23,329 nt of DNA, from positions 1,872,036 through 1,895,364 of the forward strand of contig NC_090615.1 in assembly GCF_004359215.1 (NCBI RefSeq), given 5' to 3'. This document shows positions 1 through 8,336 of the stretch, piece after piece (the first letter of the stretch is position 1; every line of letters begins with the position of its first letter). Origin of the DNA: Bremia lactucae. Its lineage: Eukaryota; Oomycota; Peronosporomycetes; Peronosporales; Peronosporaceae. The translations under genes and the position numbers were made by a program. Below the pieces are notes generated by a model. The model was not told where the DNA came from and searched no databases. It saw nothing but the letters and a program-made list of their open reading frames with translations.

Positions 1-84
1 CGTCTGCCGCAAGAGATAACAGTGCGTCACCCGCGGCTGCACGAACCGCAGCCGAATGCGCAGCACTATCGACACCCCGCATAA
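1..84 (+). CDS. Possible C-terminal end of the LTR-A element polyprotein (partial)
   Basis: Frame 1 is open from the window edge to TAA at 82-84 and encodes 27 residues rich in His, Pro, Arg and Gln. Its place just before a noncoding tail, polypurine tract and 3' LTR is where a pol reading frame would end. The residues do not match a domain I recognise, so this call rests on position only. Confidence 0.3.
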   Translation, partial: RLPQEITVRHPRLHEPQPNAQHYRHPA

Positions 85-202
85 GTTAATTTTTCATGCG
101 ATGGACTTTAAAATGATGGTTCTGAACAATCAACATCGTTTTAAAATTAAGTGGTCACATAGTGACCACTCCATCCAATGACAGTCAGAGTGATTGTCGT
201 TC

Positions 203-215
203 AAGGGAGGGGTGA
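203..215 (+). other. Polypurine tract of the LTR-A element
   Basis: AAGGGAGGGGTGA lies immediately before the TGTAAC start of the LTR at 216. This is the expected place and composition of the plus-strand primer for reverse transcription in LTR retrotransposons. It identifies the following LTR as a 3' LTR rather than a solo LTR. Confidence 0.65.
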
Positions 216-641
216 TGTAACGGGGTGTATCGTTACATGAAATTAAGACTTAAAGGTTGTTAATTAATTAATTATTTAAAAGGTAGATAATATTTGAAGG
301 ATATTACTTTATATAGTAATATTCAGAATTCTTATCCATAAATAGGTATAGACCATTATTTCTATTTATTCCGCAGACTAATCAGCTGTAGAGGTAATCA
401 AAGAGAGTTCCAGATAAGATAAAGATAAGAATTCAATTACACGTTTAGTATTAGATTATAATCAAGTTAGCATTTACAAGACAGAAAGAGAAACACTTAA
501 TTATATTAATACAGATTTCATTTTACCCTCTTTAAGCTAGTTACCTTAAAGAGAAGTCTTTCTCTGCACGTACTAGTGTACGTGAAATAACGTAAGGCAC
601 CACTCGCAACTGAAGCAGACAAATCGTACTGCCCCGTTACA
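216..641 (+). repeat. 3' LTR, family A (426 bp)
   Basis: The LTR begins TGTAACGGGG and ends CCCCGTTACA, giving inverted termini of about 10 bp. It aligns along its length, in reverse orientation, with 18133-18579, and its first part aligns with 10700-10923 and (reversed) 11509-11655. A CACGTAC/GTACGTG hairpin occurs near 568-585 and is kept in the 18133 copy. The right flank continues as reverse-transcriptase coding sequence; the left flank is element sequence, so no target duplication can be tested. Confidence 0.8.
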
Positions 642-1099
642 CTGCCACTATACCAGCGCAAACTCCTATTCCTAGAAAAGATGATCTTCAGATCAATATG
701 GAGTAATGTAGAACGTACAGTGCACTTGATTTAGTCGATAGTTATTACCAACTGCTCATGCGAGCTACCGATATTCCGTTCCAGCGGTTAGAACCCCAAG
801 CGGAATGCTATGTGAGTGTTTGGTTATGCCACAAGGACTTTTCAATGCCCCGGCAAATTTAATCGTCTCGTGACGCAACTGTTCCGCCCTCATCGAGGTT
901 ATGCACAGACTTATTCTGATGACATTTTTGTTCATAGTCGTGCGGAGCAGGGTCGGTCGGCTATGTAAAACCATTTTGACCATTTGCGAGCAGTGCTTGA
1001 GTGTATGCGCGCAAATAAATTGTATACCAATGCATCTGAAATGCATTTTTGGCGCAGAAGAAATTCCTTTCTTAGGGTGCTTCATTGGGAAGCAAGGCT
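642..1099 (+). pseudogene. Gypsy reverse transcriptase fragment (target of the LTR-A insertion)
   Basis: Reading across several frames gives the RT core: residues resembling ATIPAQTPIPRKD at 644-683, then ALDLVDSYYQ, a remnant of the GMLWEWLVMPQG block, NAPATFNR-like sequence, the catalytic motif as YSDD at 912-923 (YFDD in the homologous copy at 21718-21729), and FGAEEIPFLGC. Reverse transcriptase copies element RNA to DNA. At least three frame changes and stops break it. It starts exactly at the end of the LTR and stops at an inverted junction near 1099-1100. It is related to, but clearly diverged from, the LTR-B copy in this window. Confidence 0.8.
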
Positions 1100-1385
1100 C
1101 TTTTCCCTCAAATGTCTTTACATTGACAGCTAGAGGGCGAGCCTTCGGCTCTGAATCAGGTATAGAGATGTACAGGGTTGGCATAGATACCGCAATGTGA
1201 TCTTGTGCCTGGCCGATCAGGGAGGATTCATATCGAATGAAGGCTTTAAACCTTGCATCAGGACCTCTGGTCCCTGGGATAAAATGAGCTCCACATGTTT
1301 AAGCCCAAACAAAGTTTTTTTTCTGAGCTTGTCATACACTCCTCGTTGCGACTCTGAAGTTGTGGAAACTCTTCCATTTCAGTAA
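1100..1385 (-). pseudogene. Gypsy gag N-terminal fragment
   Basis: On the minus strand the end of a 139-codon frame (from 1184) contains NVKTFEGKE, which resembles the start of the capsid region of oomycete Gypsy gag proteins. Upstream, broken frames encode charged, gag-like sequence. It follows a minus-strand primer-binding site (1418-1434) at the spacing expected for a 5' leader. The fragment ends where it meets the oppositely oriented RT piece at about 1100. It is truncated, and the family assignment rests on a short motif. Confidence 0.5.
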
Positions 1386-1417
1386 GGCTTAGTCTTATTA
1401 GGACTCAGGTGTAGATT

Positions 1418-1434
1418 GACTACAAGTGCTACCA
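1418..1434 (-). other. Primer-binding site of an LTR-C element
   Basis: The minus strand reads TGGTAGCACTTGTAGTC two bases after a TACA LTR end. The same layout (TACA, two bases, TGG(T/C)AGCAC) is found at 18113-18130 and 18954-18971, so the three elements share a primer type. The first eight bases match the 3' end of the initiator tRNA-Met of many eukaryotes; the rest does not obviously do so, and the tRNA is not certain. Confidence 0.55.
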
Positions 1435-1436
1435 GG

Positions 1437-1618
1437 TGTAGCGGAGTTACGTCGCTCCTTGAATCAGAGATATGCTTATAAACTCAAACAGTATCTTAGT
1501 TCTATAGACCAAAAGAGCTTAGCAACTCGGGAAGTCGTTGAAGCTATTAAAGCTTAATGATTCCTAGTTCAAGGGATTCAGGGATTCGTAGAACCAAGTG
1601 GCAAATAGTGCCCAAAAA
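1437..1618 (-). repeat. Probable remnant of LTR-C (3' part)
   Basis: The segment lies directly outside the primer-binding site and starts, on the minus strand side, with an LTR-like TACA end. It is unlike LTR-A and LTR-B. The plus strand holds an open frame of about 47 codons (1418-1558, no ATG) that looks protein-like, so part of it could instead be a captured gene piece. The far end is bounded by LTR-B at 1619. Confidence 0.4.
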
Positions 1619-2172
1619 TATAAGTGGGCACGTCTTAATGCAGCCACGCTCTACTTAAAAACACACACCAGCACAGCGAGGAAGCGGTTAGACCGTCTTC
1701 TCTTGCGTGCAGTGAGGTAGTTGTGGTGGGCGACGTAGCGACCTCCCCCAACGCACTAAGTATTCTAGTAAAGTGTCGTCACGAGTGCGGTAATTCGGCT
1801 CCTCGGACGCATTTACCAAGTAGGAAGCAGTTTTCAGACTGATTTATATTTAATAGAATAAAATATAAATACCAATTTTTACCAATTAAAATGTCATCTC
1901 TAAAGATAACACTTAATATGTATTGCGAGCATATCTTTACAGATATTTCGCGTAACGGATGACGCTAGCCGTCATCACGGATGACGCTAGCCGTCATCAC
2001 GCATAACGTGAACGCACCTATATGCATCCCATACACAAGGGTTGGTCACAAATGTGAACCACACCCGAGTGTTGGGTCTAATTACTATTATTTAGTAGTT
2101 GACCATCCCCTTAAGTACACCAAGTGTACTTAAGAGGACTGCGTAACATTAGGGTAACTTTAGCCCGTTACA
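1619..2172 (-). repeat. 3' LTR, family B (554 bp)
   Basis: Its element-sense start is TGTAACGGGC at 2172. It aligns with 7500-7971 (same orientation), 10978-11508 and 18580-18951 (opposite orientation). It contains an 11-bp hairpin CTTAAGTACAC/GTGTACTTAAG near 2111-2135 and two tandem copies of a GGATGACGCTAGCCGTCATC palindrome at about 1957-1999, of which other copies keep one or two. Confidence 0.8.
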
Positions 2173-2187
2173 CCATCCCCCCTTAAA
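2173..2187 (-). other. Polypurine tract of LTR-B copy 1
   Basis: The minus strand reads AAGGGGGGATGG directly before the TGTAAC start of the 3' LTR. This is the usual plus-strand priming site and it fixes the element's orientation. Confidence 0.65.
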
Positions 2188-2347
2188 GAACGATTTACAT
2201 TTTAAATGCGTCAAAGAGGAGCGAGGAACTGCGAGCAGCTTGACGCGCCGCTCGTTCTCTCAATCACTCTTGCGACCTGTGCTTCCATACACGGCGCCAA
2301 AGATGCCACCTAAAAGGGCAATGTTGCTGGGTCGTCTGCGAAGACGC

Positions 2348-4509
2348 TTACTCAACCTCACGCGCCGCGTTAACTCGCCGGCCGCGTCCAATGCCATAGT
2401 CGAAACACTGCTTTTCATAGGCAGCCACCAAGCCGGGCACACCAATACGTAGGGTATCGATCAGTTCCCAATAGTCAAAATTCTTCGGGTAACCTCTTTA
2501 TTGGACGAGGATCTGATACCTTGCCTCACGGAGCGGTGGGCATGCAACCTTCCAACAAGGAAGCGTTGATTCCCACCCGCATCCATCAGTGCAGGCGGCG
2601 CCCGATAGGAGTGGCGATCTCTCTCACCTAATCACGGCTGCGTTACCTTCGTCCGTTCAGTCTCAGGCGTTAAGCGCTTCCGAACGACGAATGGTGGATC
2701 TCGAGGGTCAAGACTTGCGACTGACCTCGGATCTTCAGGATGTCCGAGCGAAGGCTCGTCAGGGTTATGAACGCCTGAAGACTCGCTTGGACCTTCTGGA
2801 GAAGATAATGCTGAGGGATCCGCGTTACTCCCGGGATGTTTCTCGCTCTCCGAGTCCTGTTCGTGGTGGGAGGAGTCGGTCGGCTGATAGTTTTTCGCCA
2901 TCTCCGTCTCCCTCACCCAAACGACGCTCGACTCACAGTCGGCGTCACCGTCAGTCTCCTTAGACGGATGGGGGTATGTGGCCTCATTTGGGTCTACATA
3001 CCGTTTCAGAAGTTCCAGGTAAAATACGGGGTGCGTCTTCATATACGCGGGAAGGGTGAGCCTATAATTTGGGTCTCCAACCTCTTCTACCATCGTAAAG
3101 GGCCCATTAAAACGAGGCAACAACTTCTTAGTACCTCCATATAGTACAGAAGTTGCATTTTTAGGTAGGGTAGCAGTACTTAATAGTACCTTTTCACCCA
3201 CTCTAAAGCGTTCAATATTTTTGCGGCCATTTCGGTCCGCAAATTTTTTCTTGTCCTGTGCGCTTGCCATCGCCTCACAGACTTTACGTGTGATGGCTAA
3301 TCGCTCATCCACAAAGCGTTGAGCCTCGCTCACGCTTTTAGCATCAAACTCGCCTATGAGACCGCCAAGAGGTCGGTCATAAGGCGTTGTTTTATTGACC
3401 ACTGCTAAACTGGCAGGGTCACTAGGGCAAGTTTCAGTCTTTGACATAATACCCTCATGGGTCATCGTCACATTGAAGAAACTATGTCCCTCTTTCGCAT
3501 CGAGCACAGTGAGGGGCCCTCCTCACTAAACCTCGGGCTGCGCACTAACGAGACTGGCGGATGACGCACTCCGTTAGTATAGAACGGTGTCTCACCCGTA
3601 CTGGCGTGGACACTGTTTTTTATAGCAAGCTCCACATAGGGCAATTGTTTGCTCCATTCTTTGGGAGTTGCTATAGTGCGCAAGACATCCGCCACGACCC
3701 GATTGGCACGTTCAGTTTGGTCATCGGTCTGGGGATGATCTGCGGTCGACATGTGGAGCTTACTACCTAGCAGCTCAAACACATGTCGCCAAAAAAACTA
3801 GACGTATAACGTGGATCCCGGTCTGATACGATGGACTCAGGCATCCCGTGTAGTCGGTATACATGATCCAGGAACGAGAGAGCTGCCTCCTTGCCTGTGA
3901 TCGATGATTTACATGGTGCTAAATGCACCATTTTGCTCAGTCTGTCTACAAAAACGACGAGCCCTGTCCGAACCTTATGATCGGGCGGCATGCCAAACAT
4001 GAATCCAGACTTACTGACTACCAATAGTTGGTTGGGATCGGTAGCGGCTTCAGTGGCGCACTGCTGGACGGTGCAGGCTTAATGCGATGACACTGTTCGC
4101 AAGAGCGAATATAGTTGGCCACCCATCTATATAGGTGTGGCCACCAAAATTCCTCTGACACTCGTAAGAATGTCTTTTCACGGCCCAGATGCCTACTAGA
4201 TGGCGCATCATGGTGGTCGTGAAGGATCATCAGCTTGAGATCTGTGTCATGTGGCACATAGATTCTCAAGGAATCACAAGGTGACATCTGATGCCATAAC
4301 GAGCCATCGCTGTAGCTAAAGCGATTTAGCTCAGCTTTTAGGTGCGACGGAAGGGTTACCTTTCGTTCACCGAAGTGATCCAACAGCAGGCGACAATGGT
4401 CGTCCTGACTGTAGCTCTCTTTTATTTTAGAGGCTGATGAGCTCGTCACGTGGTATGCCTTCATGGCTGCCAACGTTGACGGCTGAAATTGTGCGTTCGC
4501 ACTAGACAC
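2348..4509 (-). pseudogene. Gypsy integrase with C-terminal chromodomain
   Basis: Integrase inserts element DNA into the genome. The minus-strand frames give, in order, the HHCC zinc-binding domain (His near 4230-4190, CEQC near 4100), the core with SLD near 4010 (a one-base shift follows it), SDRD at 3815-3826 and the catalytic Glu at 3711-3713 in QTERAN, then the long C-terminal domain to 2632 with a Ser/Pro/Asp/Glu-rich tail. A chromodomain follows at about 2570-2390, with the block RGYPKNFDYWE; a stop codon replaces the Trp before it. The frame ends at 2348-2350. Chromodomains in this position direct insertion to marked chromatin in known chromoviruses. At least three frameshifts make it nonfunctional. 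Confidence 0.8.
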
Positions 4510-4848
4510 ACTTTCCTAGTGTCTTACCTCGAAGTCTGGTCTGCGCGATAAAGCGTCAGCCAAAACATTTGACTTACCCGGCTTTTATTCAACTTTATAA
4601 CTTAGTTCAGAGGAGAATGTGAGCCATCTTGCCATTCTAGGCATGAGGTGGTGTGAGTTTATTGCGGTCCGCAGTGATGCGTGATCCGTATAAACCACAA
4701 ATGGTTCGGTGCCCAATAGGTGCACACGAAACTTGACAAGAGCATACTTTATTGAAAGTAGTTCTTTGTCATATACGGGTAATTCAGTTCCGCGGCTTTT
4801 AAAAGCCGGGACTGATAAGAGATGACGCGGTCAACGCCGTCGTCATCC
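4510..4848 (-). pseudogene. Gypsy RNase H domain (partial, next to gap)
   Basis: The frame from the gap edge gives DDDGVDRVISYQSRLL, then AAELNYP, KFRVHLLGTEP, VVYTDHASLRT and VLADALSRR, the standard order of the Ty3 RNase H domain that removes RNA from the RNA-DNA hybrid. The domain lies across a frame change near 4755 and carries a stop near 4585. Its beginning, with the first catalytic Asp, is in the N gap. Confidence 0.75.
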
Positions 4849-5740
4849 NNNNNNNNNNNNNNNNNNNNNNNNNNNNNNNNNNNNNNNNNNNNNNNNNNNN
4901 NNNNNNNNNNNNNNNNNNNNNNNNNNNNNNNNNNNNNNNNNNNNNNNNNNNNNNNNNNNNNNNNNNNNNNNNNNNNNNNNNNNNNNNNNNNNNNNNNNNN
5001 NNNNNNNNNNNNNNNNNNNNNNNNNNNNNNNNNNNNNNNNNNNNNNNNNNNNNNNNNNNNNNNNNNNNNNNNNNNNNNNNNNNNNNNNNNNNNNNNNNNN
5101 NNNNNNNNNNNNNNNNNNNNNNNNNNNNNNNNNNNNNNNNNNNNNNNNNNNNNNNNNNNNNNNNNNNNNNNNNNNNNNNNNNNNNNNNNNNNNNNNNNNN
5201 NNNNNNNNNNNNNNNNNNNNNNNNNNNNNNNNNNNNNNNNNNNNNNNNNNNNNNNNNNNNNNNNNNNNNNNNNNNNNNNNNNNNNNNNNNNNNNNNNNNN
5301 NNNNNNNNNNNNNNNNNNNNNNNNNNNNNNNNNNNNNNNNNNNNNNNNNNNNNNNNNNNNNNNNNNNNNNNNNNNNNNNNNNNNNNNNNNNNNNNNNNNN
5401 NNNNNNNNNNNNNNNNNNNNNNNNNNNNNNNNNNNNNNNNNNNNNNNNNNNNNNNNNNNNNNNNNNNNNNNNNNNNNNNNNNNNNNNNNNNNNNNNNNNN
5501 NNNNNNNNNNNNNNNNNNNNNNNNNNNNNNNNNNNNNNNNNNNNNNNNNNNNNNNNNNNNNNNNNNNNNNNNNNNNNNNNNNNNNNNNNNNNNNNNNNNN
5601 NNNNNNNNNNNNNNNNNNNNNNNNNNNNNNNNNNNNNNNNNNNNNNNNNNNNNNNNNNNNNNNNNNNNNNNNNNNNNNNNNNNNNNNNNNNNNNNNNNNN
5701 NNNNNNNNNNNNNNNNNNNNNNNNNNNNNNNNNNNNNNNN
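4849..5740. other. Assembly gap (892 N)
   Basis: Unresolved bases. Aligning both gap edges with the homologous copy at 18580-23329 (edges at about 21008 and 22202) shows that some 1,190 bp of reverse transcriptase and early RNase H should lie here if the copy is intact, about 300 bp more than the N run. Confidence 0.95.
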
Positions 5741-6100
5741 TTCCTTCCTTTAATTCGGCAAGGAACAGATCCCACGACATCTCCGGGAGATTTACTATCT
5801 CCTCGGCAGATTTAAAGACTTGCCTGGGCACCTCAACTGAGGATGCCTCCGCAATTTCATCTTTGACGGCCTCGAACACCTCGTTCGAAGGCTCGTCCTC
5901 TTTATTAGGAACTGACCCAAAGGTCACTCGTTTAGACGTGCCTTTGATCGTCTTAATCTGTCGGGTACTCGTTCTTCAAGTTACCACGACCTTCATCTGG
6001 GAAGCGGGTGCCGTTGCTCTCCAGGCTAACGCACCTCTTCCAACCGCACCAGGATCTAGGCACTGTACCGGTTCGTGCGACGCATGACTTCCTGTCAGCT
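5741..6100 (-). pseudogene. Linker between protease and reverse transcriptase
   Basis: Minus-strand sequence encodes NKEDEPSNEVFEA and ELKEG up to the gap edge; the same segment occurs at 20822-21008 in the second copy. It is an acidic linker before the RT with no recognised enzymatic motif. Upstream of the Met at 5927 the reading frame is broken. Confidence 0.6.
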
Positions 6101-6106
6101 CGTCGT

Positions 6107-6680
6107 CTACTGCCACAGGCTCTCGGCTCTGTGCAGGACTATGGATACATGGCTACTTGTCATTGACCTTTTCACTACCTCAGTCTCCACGAGCTGAGAA
6201 GGAATTGGTGACGTTTGACATCCCGTCAACGCACGCTTAACTGTGTTCGACACGACATAAGTTGCATACGCCTCTCGCAGGGAGCACACCTCCCTTCCGG
6301 TGTCCTGCGTAGAGTTCGCAACTGTGCGTGTACGCCAGTCTATCCATGGTTGGTACTTTGCCAACCATGGCATGCCTAGGATGAGGTCATACGGACTCTC
6401 CATTCCTAGCACTGTGAACTTCTCTTTACAAGAGAAGTCACTAAAGCTGAAGGCGAGTTCTACCTGAACTCCCTCAGACTTAACGAGCGCGCCGTTCGCT
6501 GAACGGTCGCCTCTTCTCGCTTGCCATCCTGGCAAAGCGACTTAATCATCGCCGGTCTCTTTCTTAGTGCCGCGAGTTTTACAAAATTTTGTGATGCACC
6601 CGAATCCACTAGGAGGGTCATCACCTTGTCATAGCCTCTTACTTGAGCGCTTTAGACCAGCAGGGTTGAGGTCCGAAAAT
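6107..6680 (-). pseudogene. Gypsy aspartic protease
   Basis: Retroelement proteases are dimeric aspartic enzymes that cut the polyprotein. The active-site motif DSGA is intact at 6595-6606 (minus strand), preceded by hydrophobic VMTLLV. Downstream, in a second frame (6535-6107), come SFSDFSCKEKF and MESPYDLILGMPWL, the latter the family's flap and C-terminal Leu-Gly segment. The shift between the two frames breaks the gene. A strong hairpin (CCATGGTTGG/CCAACCATGG, 6344-6370) lies in the coding sequence. Confidence 0.75.
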
Positions 6681-6779
6681 TCGAGACCCCAGGGACTATG
6701 TTACCATTTGTTCCACAACTCTGAACTTAGGGGTAGCTTCAGAGTCCGCGTCAGTAGGGCATCCCGCCCCTACTGCGCT

Positions 6780-7500
6780 CCTGCATTTCCCGACCCCTCA
6801 GTGGTCGATGCAGAACTCATGCGTCTCGCATGCTGGTTCTTGCCATCATTCTTCGGGTAGGGAGTCCTCTTGCTGGATACCTTTGCCCCCAGGCATAGCA
6901 GCGAGCCATCATATGGCCGCGCTTGCCGCATTTATAGCAGACAACGTCGGCATTGCCCAACTCCATGGGGGTGGCATCTGACCTCTCGTCCGATGGCTTA
7001 TACCTAGCTGTCGCCGAGGCACTGTTGTAGGATTACTCCTCAGCTAAGGGAATTTGGATTGCCTCTTTTATCGTTGACGGCACCTTTCTGAAAAGGGCCT
7101 GCCGCGATAGACCATGCCGTAGTCCGTTCATAAACGTGGGCACCTTAATGTGCTCCGGAATCGGACCTACGGTTATGGACGCCGACAGCGAGCGCATCTC
7201 TTGCACATACTCTTGCAGAGATCGCTTCGCCTGTCGCGCCCCAAAGAAGCGCGCCTGAAGCAACACTTCGTTGTTCGGCGGCTGGTACATGGCGCGAATC
7301 TTTTTCTTAAAGATCGCCCATGTAGGGAACGCCTTTCTGTCCGCCATAAGCGCCGAGTAAGCCCACTCTGAGGCCTTACCGCGCAGATGCGGCATGGCGT
7401 ACGACATCATCTGGCTGTCGTCCTCGATGAGCTGCGCGACACCGCATTGCTCCACGGATAAAAGCCAGTGACAATCGTGTGCGCTGCAGTTCCATCGAAC
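6780..7500 (-). pseudogene. Gypsy gag with CCHC zinc knuckle
   Basis: Gag forms the particle that packages element RNA. The frame at 7551-7033 carries a retrotransposon gag domain (AYSALMADRKAFPTW, RQAKRSLQEYVQEMRSL, PTFMNGLRHG). A CCHC knuckle, CYKCGKRGHMMARC, follows at 6939-6898 in another frame. The N-terminus is missing: the deletion junction with the LTR lies near 7500, and the first codons after the junction are out of frame relative to the second copy. Confidence 0.8.
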
Positions 7501-7971
7501 TTGTGCGTGTAGTGCGGTAGTTGAGGTGGGCGCGTTAGCGACCTCATCCAACGCACTAAGTACTTTAGTTAAGTGTCGTCACGGGAGCGGTAATCCGGCT
7601 TCTCGTGCGCACTTACTAAGTAGAAGGTAGCTTTCAGACTGATTTACATTTAATCGCATTAAATGTAAATACCTATTTTTACCAATCAAAATGTCATATC
7701 TATAGATAACACTTAATATGTATTGCGAGCATATCATTCCAGATATTTCGCGTAACGGATGACGCTAGCCGTCATCACGGATGACGCTGGGCGTCATCCC
7801 TCCTAATGTGAGTGCACCCATGTGCATCACATACACAAGGGTTGGTCACAAATGTGCACCACACCCGAGTGCTGGGTCTAATTACTATTATTTAGTAAAT
7901 GACCATCCCCTTAAGTACACCAAGTGTACTTAACGGGGACTGTAACATTAGGGCAACTTTAGCCCGTTTCA
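7500..7971 (-). repeat. Truncated 5' LTR, family B
   Basis: It begins TGAAACGGGC at 7971 in element sense and aligns with the LTR at 10978 until about 7500, where it jumps into gag. About the last 60-90 bp of the LTR, the primer site and the gag start are gone. Confidence 0.75.
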
Positions 7972-8336
7972 TATATAGAAAGCGACTTTGAAAGATACAC
8001 ACGTGACGCTCGATGCCATAATTAAATGTTCAAGCTTGGCGCGATTTGGCATCCTTTTATACCATTGCAAATATTAAAGCAACATCGTGGACGAAATAAA
8101 ATTTACAACATTTGCAGCGTCATTTTTCGCGGTCAGCAAACTTTAAGTTCTTATGCAGCACCGGCGGCGACAAGAAAGAAAAAGAACACTTGGTTTCAAT
8201 ACCACTAACCGACCACCGTCCCTTACAACGCGCAGTGATCGTGACGTAGAAATTAATCTTTGTCATATCCAGCGAAAGACAGCAAGAATTTTTGCTCGAG
8301 CTCAAGACCAAATATCAACCCAAATAGCAAACTTCG
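7972..8336. other. Intergenic, no gene seen
   Basis: The stretch lies between the LTR-B end and the stop codon of the PH-START gene, whose 3' UTR it should contain. Short open frames on both strands show no recognisable motif. Confidence 0.5.

Larger units (their letters stand above)
1..641 (+). mobile_element. 3' end of an LTR-A Gypsy-type retrotransposon
   Basis: The segment reads as the tail of a retrotransposon: a short open frame to a stop at 82-84, about 118 bp of noncoding sequence, a purine-rich tract, then a complete LTR. The LTR matches the reverse complement of 18133-18579, which defines family A. Directly after the LTR the sequence continues in the middle of a reverse-transcriptase coding region, so this element had inserted into another Gypsy element. 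The 5' part lies outside the window. A 9-bp perfect hairpin (arms 150-158 and 162-170, loop ATA) sits in the noncoding tail. Confidence 0.7.
1619..7971 (-). mobile_element. Decayed Gypsy chromovirus with LTR-B (copy 1)
   Basis: Read on the minus strand, the order is 5' LTR remnant (7971-7500), gag with CCHC knuckle, protease with a DSGA motif, assembly gap over the reverse transcriptase, RNase H, integrase, chromodomain, polypurine tract and 3' LTR (2172-1619). That order is diagnostic for Ty3/Gypsy, and the chromodomain places it among chromoviruses. A deletion joins the 5' LTR directly to mid-gag, removing about 390 bp as judged by the copy at 18580. Frameshifts and stops occur in every domain, so it is not autonomous. 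Confidence 0.85.

Noticed and set aside
765..1184. A 139-codon minus-strand frame as one gene
   Set aside because: Only its first part (above about 1100) resembles gag; the rest is antisense to the RT fragment.
1950..2000. Short repeated palindromes in LTR-B as a CRISPR-like or satellite array
   Set aside because: There are only two tandem units, inside an LTR and varying between LTR copies; this is ordinary LTR variation.
2589..2963. A plus-strand 124-codon frame ending in a Ser/Arg/Pro-rich tail that looks like an SR protein
   Set aside because: It is antisense to the Asp/Ser/Glu-rich integrase tail, whose composition produces Ser/Arg/Pro codons on the other strand; copy order and homology support the minus strand.
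4749..6087. Long frames of 310-421 codons on both strands over the gap
   Set aside because: They are open only because N bases contain no stop codons.
8026..8311. Three 60-65-codon frames downstream of the PH-START gene
   Set aside because: They overlap one another on both strands, show no recognisable motif and lie in the expected 3' UTR.
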